Shown here piece after piece: positions 37,812 to 46,109 of a stretch of 64,000 nt of DNA (position 1 is the first letter of the stretch; each line of letters starts with the position of its first letter). The stretch comes from Pseudomonas fluorescens (GTDB lineage Bacteria > Pseudomonadota > Gammaproteobacteria > Pseudomonadales > Pseudomonadaceae). Made by a program: the position numbers and the translations under genes. The DNA lies in contig NZ_JAGGOG010000014.1 in assembly GCF_018614655.1 (NCBI RefSeq), forward strand, positions 1 through 64,000. Reading direction: 5' to 3'. The notes below the pieces were generated by a model. The model saw only the letters and a program-made list of their open reading frames with translations. It did no database searches and had not been told where the DNA came from.

Positions 37812-37902
37812 TAGAGAGACGCCCTCCCGCGCTACAGCAGCACACAGAGCGCTCAGGATTCACCACAGAGCGTAGGGTGTTGAGCGTGGCCGATAGGCGT
37901 AC

Positions 37903-37938
37903 CCGCCTCACAGCAGGCACGTAGCTCAGTTGGTTAGA
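37903..37938 (+). repeat. Inverted copy of the 5' part of tRNA-Val
   Basis: These 36 bases are the exact reverse complement of 38261-38296: the first 24 bases of tRNA-Val plus 12 bases upstream. Further upstream, GGTGTTGA is also shared with the tRNA promoter. After position 37938 the similarity ends. It lies inside the element in the opposite orientation to the tRNA. Confidence 0.85.
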
Positions 37939-38155
37939 CAGCCTGCCCTTGTGAGGTACGAACAACGGGCAAGGGAGTGAGCCTGCGAACGTACCACCAC
38001 CTAGACAAGATAGTGAACGAGCCATGTATATCAATGGGTTAGCTTGAGTCGTTCACAAAACTGAGTGTGAACAGGGGAAGGTATAGGTGTACGTTCACAT
38101 TGCCTTGTGTGAATGAACCCTATAATTTGTGAACGTTTTCTTAGGCAAAGAAAAA

Positions 38156-38177
38156 GGGGAACCCTTTCGGATTCCCC
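38156..38177 (-). terminator. Replacement terminator for tRNA-Val carried by the element
   Basis: GGGGAACC and GGATTCCCC pair with one bulge, followed on the minus strand by a T run. It differs from the chromosomal terminator at 31773, so the element brought its own. Confidence 0.7.
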
Positions 38178-38182
38178 CTCAC

Positions 38183-38254
38183 ACCGCCCAGCAGAGCGGA
38201 TTTTGTTTGGTAGGCGCGATTGGACTCGAACCAACGACCCCCACCATGTCAAGG
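38183..38254. repeat. Right attachment site of the tRNA-Val element (72-bp repeat)
   Basis: Identical to 31803-31874. Here the repeat rebuilds the 3' half of the intact tRNA-Val. Confidence 0.93.
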
Positions 38255-38284
38255 TGGTGCTCTAACCAACTGAGCTACGTGCCT
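38208..38284 (-). tRNA. tRNA-Val (GAC)
   Basis: A 77-nt cloverleaf with encoded CCA. The anticodon stem-loop CCACC-TTGACAT-GGTGG gives anticodon GAC. The acceptor stem AGGCACG with CGCGCCT has one A-C mismatch at the fifth pair; both attachment sites carry the same C, so it predates or is shared by the element. The 3' half is supplied by the integrated element. Confidence 0.94.
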
Positions 38285-38297
38285 GCTGTGAGGCGGC

Positions 38298-38325
38298 ATT
38301 CTACGGAATTCCCGAGGGCTGTCAA
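38298..38325 (-). promoter_or_regulatory. Promoter of tRNA-Val(GAC)
   Basis: On the minus strand TTGACA (38325-38320) and TAGAAT (38303-38298) are 16 bases apart. The transcription start would fall a few bases before the tRNA. Confidence 0.75.
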
Positions 38326-38468
38326 CACCTTTTTTGCAGCTAACCCTATGAATATGCGAATTTTTTATTTTTGACCCAGGCAACCGTATTTTCCAGGTGG
38401 CTGGCAGCGGATTTTCAACTGAGGTAGGATCGGCGCACTCGTAAAAAATATAAAACAGAGGTTCCAGA

Positions 38469-39752
38469 ATGGCGAACACCCCCTATCCCCAGTCGTATTA
38501 CGCCGCATCGGCGAATGCGGTTCCGCCCCGCCCTGCGCTGCAAGGTGAAGTCGAAACCGATGTGTGCGTGATTGGTGCCGGCTATACCGGCCTCTCCAGC
38601 GCTCTGTTCCTGCTGGAAAACGGGTTTCGCGTGACGGTGCTGGAAGCCGCCAAGGTGGGTTTTGGCGCCTCTGGCCGCAATGGCGGCCAGATCGTCAACA
38701 GCTACAGCCGTGATATCGATGTGATCGAGCGCACCGTCGGTCCCCAGCAAGCGCAGCTACTGGGACAGATGGCCTTTGAAGGCGGCAGGATCATTCGTGA
38801 GCGGGTGGCCAAGTACCAGATTCAGTGCGACCTGAAAGACGGCGGTGTATTCGCCGCATTGAATAGCAAACACATGGGCCACCTGGAGTCTCAAAAGCGC
38901 CTGTGGGAGCGCTACGGCCACACTCAACTGGAACTGCTGGACGAGCGCCGTATTCGCGAAGTGGTCGCCTGCGACAATTATGTGGGTGGTCTGCTGGACA
39001 TGAGCGGCGGGCACATTCATCCACTCAACCTGGCACTGGGTGAAGCCGCTGCGGTGGAATCCCTCGGCGGCACGATCCATGAGCAGTCAGCCGCCATACG
39101 GATTGAACGCGGCGCCAATCCGGTGGTGCACACCGCGCAAGGCAAGGTCAGGGCCAAGTTCATTATTGTGGCCGGCAATGCCTACCTGGGGAATCTTGTG
39201 CCGGAGCTGGCAGCCAAGTCCATGCCCTGTGGCACGCAAGTCATCACCACCGCGCCGTTGGGTGATGAATTGGCCAAGACCCTGTTACCCCAGGATTACT
39301 GCGTTGAAGACTGCAACTACCTGCTGGACTACTACCGCCTCACCAGCGACAAGCGCCTGATCTTCGGCGGCGGCGTGGTGTATGGCGCGCGGGACCCGGC
39401 CAACATTGAGGCGATCATCCGCCCGAAAATGCTCAAGGCCTTCCCGCAACTCAAAGACGTGAAAATTGATTACGCCTGGACCGGCAATTTCCTGCTGACC
39501 CTGTCACGCCTGCCACAAGTGGGCCGACTGGGCGACAACATCTATTACTCCCAGGGCTGCAGTGGCCACGGCGTGACCTACACCCACTTGGCGGGCAAGG
39601 TCCTGGCAGAAGCCTTGCGTGGCCAGGCCGAGCGTTTTGATGCGTTTGCCGGTCTGCCACACTACCCGTTCCCGGGTGGGCAAATGCTGCGCACGCCATT
39701 CGCGGCACTGGGCGCCTGGTACTACGGATTGCGCGACAAACTTGGGTTTTGA
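38469..39752 (+). CDS. FAD-dependent oxidoreductase, PuuB-like
   Basis: A 427-residue DAO-family flavoprotein. The dinucleotide-binding fold VCVIGAGYTGLSSALFLLENG lies at about 32-52 and is followed by the FAD motif GFGASGRNGGQIV near 65. The C-terminal CSGHGVTYTHLAGKVLAEAL binds the flavin. The closest family I know is gamma-glutamylputrescine oxidase (PuuB) and related amine oxidases. No puuACD genes lie nearby, so the substrate is not proved. It starts with AGAGGTTCCAGA before the ATG and is followed by the convergent xdhC. Confidence 0.88.
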   Translation: MANTPYPQSYYAASANAVPPRPALQGEVETDVCVIGAGYTGLSSALFLLENGFRVTVLEAAKVGFGASGRNGGQIVNSYSRDIDVIERTVGPQQAQLLGQMAFEGGRIIRERVAKYQIQCDLKDGGVFAALNSKHMGHLESQKRLWERYGHTQLELLDERRIREVVACDNYVGGLLDMSGGHIHPLNLALGEAAAVESLGGTIHEQSAAIRIERGANPVVHTAQGKVRAKFIIVAGNAYLGNLVPELAAKSMPCGTQVITTAPLGDELAKTLLPQDYCVEDCNYLLDYYRLTSDKRLIFGGGVVYGARDPANIEAIIRPKMLKAFPQLKDVKIDYAWTGNFLLTLSRLPQVGRLGDNIYYSQGCSGHGVTYTHLAGKVLAEALRGQAERFDAFAGLPHYPFPGGQMLRTPFAALGAWYYGLRDKLGF

Positions 39753-39781
39753 TCAGCGTCTAAACCCGGATAAGAGCGGCG

Positions 39782-40753
39782 TTAGAGTTGGTCGCGTGCA
39801 ATGCCGCTGCGAATGCGCAAGATGTCGGCCAGTACGGCAAGGGCAATTTCCGCCGGCGTCTTGCTGCCCAGGTTCAGACCAATTGGCGCGTGGATCCGCG
39901 CCAATTGCGCATCACTCAAGCCACCGATCCTGCGCAACCGCTCAAAGCGCTTTTGCGACGTCTGCATTGACCCCATCACACCGATGTAAAACGCTTCAGT
40001 ACGCACCGCTTCCATCATCGCCAGGTCGTCGATGCGCGGATCGTGGGTGAGGGCCACCACCGCCGTATCACGGTGACAGCCACCGCCTTCGATGAACACC
40101 GACGGTAACTGACGACTAATTTCCACGTTGTTCAGCACTACACCTTCCAGCACCTCATCGCGGGGATCGCAAAGTATCACCTCGAAACCCAAGCCTACGG
40201 CAAACTCCGCACAGGCCTGGGCGACGCTGGAGTACCCGGCCAACAACAGACGTTGCGCCGCCCCGACCCGCACGCGCACTCGATCGATCTCACGTTCGAC
40301 ACGCCCGCCCTGCTCCGTATCAGCGAACAGGCTGCGCGCACCGCTGGCCAAATCAATCTCGCGAACCAACCGGCGCTGCCCCAGCAACGCGGACTCGAGC
40401 TCCCGCAGGTGGGCCTGAACGGTGCAATCGGCTTCCAGTCTCTCCACGAGTACGTCAAGTATGCCGCCACAGGGCAAACTTACCCGGGAACGTGGGTCAT
40501 CGCCCTCGCCATAGCGAACCACGTTGACCGCCTCCGGAAAGGCGCCCTCAGCGACCCGCGCCAGAAAGTCGTCCTCGACACAGCCACCGGACAGCGAGCC
40601 AATCCATTGCCCTTCGGCGTTCACGGCCAACAATGAACCCGGCGCGCGAGGCGCCGAGCCATAGGTGGCAAGCACGGTACACAGCCAAACACACTGGCCC
40701 GCCATCGACCACTCCAGCGCCCGCCGCATCACTTGCAGATCGAGATGCTGCAT
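39782..40753 (-). CDS. XdhC-family molybdenum hydroxylase maturation protein
   Basis: A 323-residue protein from MQHLDLQVMRRALEW. The N-terminal XdhC/CoxI domain has SAPRAPGSLLAVN and GSLSGGCVEDDF, and the C-terminal Rossmann-like domain has VGLGFEVILCDPRDE, ALTHDPRIDDLAM, YIGVMGS and the family end APIGLNLGSKTPAEIALAVLADI. XdhC binds and sulfurates molybdenum cofactor and inserts it into xanthine-dehydrogenase-type enzymes. It begins a base or two after the cytochrome stop, so it is the last gene of this molybdenum hydroxylase operon. Confidence 0.92.
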   Translation of the reverse strand: MQHLDLQVMRRALEWSMAGQCVWLCTVLATYGSAPRAPGSLLAVNAEGQWIGSLSGGCVEDDFLARVAEGAFPEAVNVVRYGEGDDPRSRVSLPCGGILDVLVERLEADCTVQAHLRELESALLGQRRLVREIDLASGARSLFADTEQGGRVEREIDRVRVRVGAAQRLLLAGYSSVAQACAEFAVGLGFEVILCDPRDEVLEGVVLNNVEISRQLPSVFIEGGGCHRDTAVVALTHDPRIDDLAMMEAVRTEAFYIGVMGSMQTSQKRFERLRRIGGLSDAQLARIHAPIGLNLGSKTPAEIALAVLADILRIRSGIARDQL

Positions 40754-40754
40754 A

Positions 40755-41990
40755 TCAGTGTGCCTTGTGCTCGGGCGGCGGCGCGTCAGCTTGCAGCTTT
40801 TGCACATCGCTGAGCGCCAGCTCTGCCGACTGTCCACCCCAACCTTGCCGCAGATAGTTGAGCAGGTCCGTCAGTTGTTCGGGGCTGAGTTTGTCCGCAA
40901 ACCCCGGCATCGGCTGCATACGCTCGAACCCGACAAAAGCCTGTTCGCCGATCCCATCCTCAATCACCCGCAATAGATTGCGCGGGTCTTCCAGGCGCAA
41001 CGTGGTGTTACCGCGCATGGCCACCGCGATATGCGGCTTACCCTCGCCGCCCGGCGCATGGCAACCGGCACAGACGTTCAGGTAATCCTGACGACCGCGC
41101 TGAGCGCTGGCACCCATTTTATCCAGCGGCACTTCGGCCACCCTGTTCGCAGCCGGTGGTTGATCACCGAGCAGGAACGTCGCCATGGCGGCCAGGTCCG
41201 GGTCACTGAGGCCTTGAGTGCTGTTATGGAACACCGGGAACATCTCGTTGAACATCGTGCCCTGGGCGCTCATGCCGTGTTTGAGGAACGAGCTCAAGTC
41301 CTGATGATTCCAGCCGCGAGCCGCCAGGTCATTGGCCAGCAAACTCGGCGCCAGATAGCCGTTGAGCAAGCCGCCCGTCAGGCGTTTGTCTTGCTGCATC
41401 GCGCCAGGCAGGCCGCGTGGGGTATGGCACTCGCCGCAGTGGCCAAGCACTTCGACCATGTACTGGCCGCGCTTGAAGGCTTCACTTTTGCCCTCGGTAG
41501 GCGCCAGTTTCACGTCCTTGCCGTAGAGCATATTCCAGCCCATCAAACCCAGGCGCACGTTGAATGGAAAGCTCAGGCGGGTGACGGGCGCCGCACGTTC
41601 GATGGGCGCGACGGTTTTCAGGTACGCGTGAATCGCGTCCGAATCCTCACGAGGCATCAGGTGATACGAGGTGTAGGGCATCGCCGGGTACAGGTTCGCG
41701 CCGTCCCGGCGCTTGCCTTCGGTAAGTGCCGCGAAGAATTCGTCATCGCTGTACAGACCGATGCCATGCTCTTTGCTCGGCGTGATATTGGTGCCGTAGA
41801 TCGTGCCGAACGGCGAGACAATCGGCAGACCGCCCGCATACGGCGCGCCACCGGGCGCGGTGTGGCAAGCCATGCAATCAGCCGCGCGGGCGAGGTATTC
41901 GCCACGCTTGACCTGATCATCCGCGTGAACCAGCAACACCGGCGCAGCCAGGCCAACCGCCAACGCCAGGCGGGAAAGTAGATGCTTCAT
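40755..41990 (-). CDS. Periplasmic triheme cytochrome c, electron acceptor of the hydroxylase
   Basis: A 411-residue secreted protein (MKHLLSRLALAVGLAAPVLLVHA signal). Three heme-binding CxxCH motifs are visible: CMACH near 39, CGECH near 188 and CAGCH near 310, each with a distal Met region. This is the cytochrome subunit found beside periplasmic aldehyde dehydrogenases and isoquinoline-oxidoreductase-like enzymes; it passes electrons to the respiratory chain. GGAGGG precedes the ATG. It lies between the iron-sulfur subunit and xdhC. Confidence 0.93.
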   Translation of the reverse strand: MKHLLSRLALAVGLAAPVLLVHADDQVKRGEYLARAADCMACHTAPGGAPYAGGLPIVSPFGTIYGTNITPSKEHGIGLYSDDEFFAALTEGKRRDGANLYPAMPYTSYHLMPREDSDAIHAYLKTVAPIERAAPVTRLSFPFNVRLGLMGWNMLYGKDVKLAPTEGKSEAFKRGQYMVEVLGHCGECHTPRGLPGAMQQDKRLTGGLLNGYLAPSLLANDLAARGWNHQDLSSFLKHGMSAQGTMFNEMFPVFHNSTQGLSDPDLAAMATFLLGDQPPAANRVAEVPLDKMGASAQRGRQDYLNVCAGCHAPGGEGKPHIAVAMRGNTTLRLEDPRNLLRVIEDGIGEQAFVGFERMQPMPGFADKLSPEQLTDLLNYLRQGWGGQSAELALSDVQKLQADAPPPEHKAH

Positions 41991-41992
41991 GC

Positions 41993-42532
41993 TTAACCCT
42001 CCTTGACCAGGCCGAGATCGGTCAGCACGTTGCGGGTCGCGCTGTAGTAACGCACGTAGCCGGTGCAACGGCAGATGTGATGACCGAGGCTGTCCTCGAT
42101 GACTTTTTCCAGCTGACTTTTAACGATGGGCTGGCGCTGAAGTTTTTCCACCAGCACCGTCGCTGCGTTGACGAAACCTGGCGCGCAGTAGCTGCACTGG
42201 AACGCGAATTCATCGACAAAACGCTGCTGGATCGGATTCAGTTCGGTGACCTTGCCCTGCTCGTCGCGGGTCGCGTGGCCTTCGATGGTCCGCACTTTCT
42301 TGCCTTCGAAGTAATGCGCGCCAGTGATGCAGGTGCGCACTTCTTCGCTGGTGCCGTCCGGGTTATCGACGATCACCACACAGGCGTGGCAAATGCCTTG
42401 GCCACAGCCCAGACGCGAGCCGGTCAGGTTTTTGTATTCGTGCAGGTAGTCGATCATCGGCAGGTCATCAGGGATGTCCACCGGGCCGACGGATTGACCG
42501 TTGAGGGTCAGTTGAAACGGACGGTTAGCCAT
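41993..42532 (-). CDS. Molybdenum hydroxylase small subunit, 2Fe-2S type
   Basis: A 179-residue protein starting MANRPFQLTLNGQSVGP. The plant-ferredoxin-type cluster ligands are in GCGQGICHACVV near 43 with the fourth Cys near 68, and the second 2Fe-2S cluster in QCSYCAPGF near 113 and ICRCTGYV near 152. This is the electron-transfer subunit of a xanthine-oxidase-family enzyme (isoquinoline 1-oxidoreductase alpha type). No signal peptide is visible, so it probably crosses the membrane with the Tat-signal large subunit. It overlaps that gene by 8 bases. Confidence 0.92.
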   Translation of the reverse strand: MANRPFQLTLNGQSVGPVDIPDDLPMIDYLHEYKNLTGSRLGCGQGICHACVVIVDNPDGTSEEVRTCITGAHYFEGKKVRTIEGHATRDEQGKVTELNPIQQRFVDEFAFQCSYCAPGFVNAATVLVEKLQRQPIVKSQLEKVIEDSLGHHICRCTGYVRYYSATRNVLTDLGLVKEG

Positions 42533-45356
42533 TGAGGGCCTCCTTGATGCGTGCAGAAGTGATAGGCAGGTCGCGGACACGTTTGCCGATGGCGTGGGCC
42601 ACGGCGTTACCGATGGCGCCGACGATCGGGATCATCACCACTTCGGCAATGCCCTTGGACGGGTCGCTCGGCGACAGCGGCGGCAGGATCTCAGCCGTCT
42701 GATTCCAGACCGCAACGTGCCGGGCCATTGGCAAACGGTAACGGTTGAAGTTCCAGTCACCCTCCCCCGGCCCGCCTTCGTACAGCGGCATCTCTTCCAT
42801 CAACGCATGGCCGATGCCCATGGCAATCCCGCCTTCGAGCTGACCCTTGACCAGCTCTTCCACCAGCACCCGACCGCACTCGACCCACGAATGATGGTTA
42901 AGCACTTGCACTTCGGCCGAGCCCTTGTTCACTTTCAATTCCACCAGCGTCGCAACCGGGCTGTAGTAAGTCACCGCCGCGTTGTTCAACTGGGTGTCCG
43001 GGTAGTGGACGTTCTGGCGATCCAGCAGATGGAAACCGGCGCTGGTCATCTGCGCCTTTTTCGCCTTCGGCGCACCATCGCCGTACTTAACCGCCAGCCC
43101 ATCCAGCGGCAGACGTTCGCGCACACCGTCGATACTGAACTCGGCCTCGGCCCAGCTCCAGCGGTTGAAGCCGTGCACGGTCGCGCCGGTCACCAAGCCT
43201 TTTTCGTGGGCGTGTTTCGCCAACTGCTCGAAGCTCAACGGCTGCATGCCGTTGGCAGTGAGCTTGCCGTCGACCCAATGCGCATCTTCGCGGCGCACCA
43301 CATAAGGATTGGCCTGGCCGCCGTAAGGACCTTGGCCCCAGATCTGCAGTGCCGACGGCCACAAGCCGTGATTGAACAGCACACGCGCTGCTTCACGGGT
43401 GGCGTGACTGAAGTAATAAGCGGAGTTGGTCGCCGACGAGGCCGACGCCAGTTTGCCAACCCAACGAGGATTGCGTAGAAAACCGTCCTGCTCAGCCTGG
43501 CTCATGATGTACGGGTTGCCACCGGTGATGAGCTGCAACTCTTTCCATTCGGTTTCACCGGTCTTCACTTCAGTGGCCGGGATGCCGATGAAATCGGCCA
43601 CCACCAAAGCTTGGGAGGTGGACATGCCAGTGCCGATTTCGATGCCGATATGGCGCAGGGTCACGTGCCCCTCAGCGGTGAATTCGATGCTGGCCATCGG
43701 CGCCTCGGAACCGGTGCCGAAGTCTTTCTGGCAAATGGCAAAGCCGACGCCATACCAGTTGTCCGGGTCTGCCGCTTCGCGCTGTTGCTTGATCGCATCG
43801 CGGTTCTTCCAGACTTCGTGGACGGCAGCCTTGTCGAGCATCTCATGCAGGCGCAACGCACCTGCCGGGATCGCGCCCTGGGTGTTTTTCATCCCCGAGA
43901 CCATGGCATTTTTCTTGCGCAGGTCGATCGCATCAATGCCCAGTCGAGCGGCAATTTCGTCGACCATCATCTCGGTCGACGCCATGCTTTGCAGGGTGCC
44001 ATAGCCACGCATCGACCCCGCTTCAACGGCGCGGGAATGGTAGGCCGTGACCTGCAAATCGTTCTGCGGCATGTAATAGATCGACTGCGCCGCCGTAGCG
44101 CCAACCGCCGCCACCGAAGGGCTGTAGTTGATCCGCCCGCCGCCGTCGACACTCATCTCGGCGCGGAAAATCTTGAAACTGTGATCGGTCTTGTCCACTG
44201 CCAATTGGTAGCGAATGTCGAACGAGTGGCGCTTGATGCCACTCTGGAATTGCTCATAGCGATCATTGGCCAAACGCACCGGCACACCGGCGCCGTACAA
44301 CGCGGCCAGGGCTGCGTAGTAGACGAAGATGTTGTGGTCCTTGGAGCCGTAGCCGACGGTGTAACCAGGGTGCATGTTCAGGTTGGCCAGGCCGAAACGC
44401 GACGGCGCGATCATCTTCGCGGTTTCGGTGGCGGCTTCCAGCGGGCACTGGGTAGCAACGACAAAGTGCAGGGTCTTGGTTGCCGGATCGTACCAGCCGT
44501 TGCCGTTATCCGGCTCCATGGCGGCCGGTTCAATCGACGGGGTTTTGTAGCGTTCGTCGAACACCAGCCAAGTGTCTGGCGGCGAGTCGATCTGCTGCTT
44601 CATGCGATCTGCGTAGAACAAACCACGCTCGGTCAGGTTGCCGTGCAGGTTCGGCTGGGAATTCCACACGGGGCGACGGTTGCGCAGCATCGGGAACAGG
44701 ATCGAATCCTTGAGGCTGGCAAACTCATCCTCGTCCGCCGAGGTCGCACCGCCGACGCGCACGTAGCGGAAACTGCCATAGGGATCGCCTTCGTAGAACG
44801 GCACCTGGGCGCCGTAACGAATCGCTTTGTCGTTGAACTTGAGTTTGGCCTTGGCCTGGCGGAAGCGCTCGAAGTCGTTCCAGATCAGGATCGCCACCGG
44901 GTGACCAATGAACATCGCCACCTTGCCTTCCGGCAGCAGCGGATCAGGTGCGTGCTCTTCCGGGAAGACGATGCCGTCCTTGTCCAGGTCGGCGGCGGTG
45001 ACGATGCGGTCAGGTTGCAAATCAGCGCCGAGCCACGACAGGTCGTAGCCTGCGTAGATGCGATCGGCCTTGGTGATTTTCAGCAGCATGGCGTGGCCCT
45101 GCTGCTCGGGCCAGCCCGGCATGTCCTTGGAACGGATGTCGCGAGCAAAGACTTTGCTGCCGCAGACCTTGGACAAGGCATCGTTGCGCATACGCGCCTT
45201 GCCGTTGTTACCAAGCCATTGCTCGGACGGCACGGTGACGCTGTTTTCCATCAAGGCCCCCAGCGCCTGGCTGCTGAGCGGAGTGAGCGTCACGCTCACT
45301 CCCGCCACTACGCCGCCCTGGAGGAACGAACGTCGGGATATATCACGGTTGGACAT
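42525..45356 (-). CDS. Molybdenum hydroxylase large subunit, Tat-exported
   Basis: A 943-residue molybdopterin-binding subunit of the xanthine oxidase family. A Tat signal with SRRSFLQG starts the protein (about 8-15), so it works in the periplasm. The aldehyde-oxidase a/b-hammerhead domain follows, then the Moco-binding region with PGYTVGYGSKDHN near 330, SMRGYGTLQS near 445 and IEIGTGMSTSQALVVADF near 575; GIAMGIGHALMEEMPLYEGG near 855 carries the family's catalytic Glu region. It resembles isoquinoline 1-oxidoreductase beta and periplasmic aldehyde dehydrogenases. Substrate unknown. No FAD subunit is present, consistent with the cytochrome as acceptor. Confidence 0.9.
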   Translation of the reverse strand: MSNRDISRRSFLQGGVVAGVSVTLTPLSSQALGALMENSVTVPSEQWLGNNGKARMRNDALSKVCGSKVFARDIRSKDMPGWPEQQGHAMLLKITKADRIYAGYDLSWLGADLQPDRIVTAADLDKDGIVFPEEHAPDPLLPEGKVAMFIGHPVAILIWNDFERFRQAKAKLKFNDKAIRYGAQVPFYEGDPYGSFRYVRVGGATSADEDEFASLKDSILFPMLRNRRPVWNSQPNLHGNLTERGLFYADRMKQQIDSPPDTWLVFDERYKTPSIEPAAMEPDNGNGWYDPATKTLHFVVATQCPLEAATETAKMIAPSRFGLANLNMHPGYTVGYGSKDHNIFVYYAALAALYGAGVPVRLANDRYEQFQSGIKRHSFDIRYQLAVDKTDHSFKIFRAEMSVDGGGRINYSPSVAAVGATAAQSIYYMPQNDLQVTAYHSRAVEAGSMRGYGTLQSMASTEMMVDEIAARLGIDAIDLRKKNAMVSGMKNTQGAIPAGALRLHEMLDKAAVHEVWKNRDAIKQQREAADPDNWYGVGFAICQKDFGTGSEAPMASIEFTAEGHVTLRHIGIEIGTGMSTSQALVVADFIGIPATEVKTGETEWKELQLITGGNPYIMSQAEQDGFLRNPRWVGKLASASSATNSAYYFSHATREAARVLFNHGLWPSALQIWGQGPYGGQANPYVVRREDAHWVDGKLTANGMQPLSFEQLAKHAHEKGLVTGATVHGFNRWSWAEAEFSIDGVRERLPLDGLAVKYGDGAPKAKKAQMTSAGFHLLDRQNVHYPDTQLNNAAVTYYSPVATLVELKVNKGSAEVQVLNHHSWVECGRVLVEELVKGQLEGGIAMGIGHALMEEMPLYEGGPGEGDWNFNRYRLPMARHVAVWNQTAEILPPLSPSDPSKGIAEVVMIPIVGAIGNAVAHAIGKRVRDLPITSARIKEALNG

Positions 45357-45769
45357 GGATCATCCTCCAGACGGTTATAAGTCCGCCCTTGTGGTTATGT
45401 TTTTAATATTTTCGGGTCTTGCAGAGGCTTTTTTTGGGAGAGACAAGGAGGCAACAGCCAAAAGCTGACCAAGAGGTTAATTTTATAGGTTTCTGTCAGC
45501 GCACGAAACCACTTGTTACAAAAGCCACCCAGCAACACATAAACCAACGAGCACAACCCGACAGCCGCAGATACACCGCATGGGAAAGAGCTTGATGAAA
45601 AATTGAGAGTAGTCGACAGCCGCCAGGCAGGCCGCATGGAAAGGAGGGAAATACCAAATCGCAGACACAAAAAACCCCGGTCTTTCGACCAGGGTCTTTG
45701 CTATCGATCCAATCAAGCCAGTGGCTTTCCTTGGCGTCTCAGGGCGTTCAGTGGGCCCTGGAACAGATA
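45357..45769. other. Intergenic region upstream of the molybdenum hydroxylase operon
   Basis: About 410 bases. It should contain the promoter of the minus-strand operon on its left and the terminator of the tRNA cluster on its right. No supported gene. Confidence 0.4.
45674..45695 (-). terminator. Terminator of the tRNA-Val/Asp cluster
   Basis: ACCCCGGTC and GACCAGGGT form a hairpin with a TTTC loop, followed on the minus strand by a T run. It lies about 75 bases beyond the last tRNA-Asp. Confidence 0.75.
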
Positions 45770-45846
45770 TGGCGCAGCGGACGGGACTCGAACCCGCGAC
45801 CCCCGGCGTGACAGGCCGGTATTCTAACCGACTGAACTACCGCTGC
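45770..45846 (-). tRNA. tRNA-Asp (GTC), copy 1
   Basis: A 77-nt cloverleaf with encoded CCA. The acceptor stem GCAGCGG/CCGCTGC and anticodon loop CTGTCAC give anticodon GTC. The sequence is identical to the copy at 45978. Confidence 0.96.
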
Positions 45847-45977
45847 GTATCGCTCAGACTTGCGTCTGTTTGAACCTTCAAGACTGGCTGAAGTGTCACC
45901 TTCAACCGCCTTTAAACATCTGACTGATCAGCCTTGGCTTTTCAATCTCAGGATCAAATCATCGACCCTGGAAAATA

Positions 45978-46054
45978 TGGCGCAGCGGACGGGACTCGAA
46001 CCCGCGACCCCCGGCGTGACAGGCCGGTATTCTAACCGACTGAACTACCGCTGC
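45978..46054 (-). tRNA. tRNA-Asp (GTC), copy 2
   Basis: Identical in sequence to the copy at 45770, 131 bases upstream of it. The two are probably transcribed together with tRNA-Val(TAC). Confidence 0.96.
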
Positions 46055-46109
46055 GCGTCGGTGCAACCTTTAACGTTGCGTCTTGCCCTAAGGCAAAACT
46101 CTCAAGAAG

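Larger units (their letters stand above)
31803..38254. mobile_element. 6.4-kb integrated element in tRNA-Val(GAC), possible phage satellite
   Basis: Perfect 72-bp direct repeats containing the tRNA-Val 3' end flank the segment; the repeat unit is 6380 bp. Base composition is visibly AT-richer than the flanks. Gene order on the plus strand is tyrosine integrase, winged-helix protein, two small proteins, SF2-helicase-like protein with C-terminal HTH, repeat-rich non-coding DNA, small protein, terminase-small-subunit-like protein, then a minus-strand membrane protein and a plus-strand membrane protein. There are no capsid, tail, lysis or conjugation genes. Integration plus replication plus a packaging-type protein without virion genes is the plan of phage-inducible islands, so a satellite is the best reading. 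A plain integrative plasmid is the main alternative. Confidence 0.75.

Noticed and set aside
43611..45380. Plus-strand reading frame of 589 codons
   Set aside because: Antisense to the molybdenum hydroxylase large subunit, with no domain of its own.
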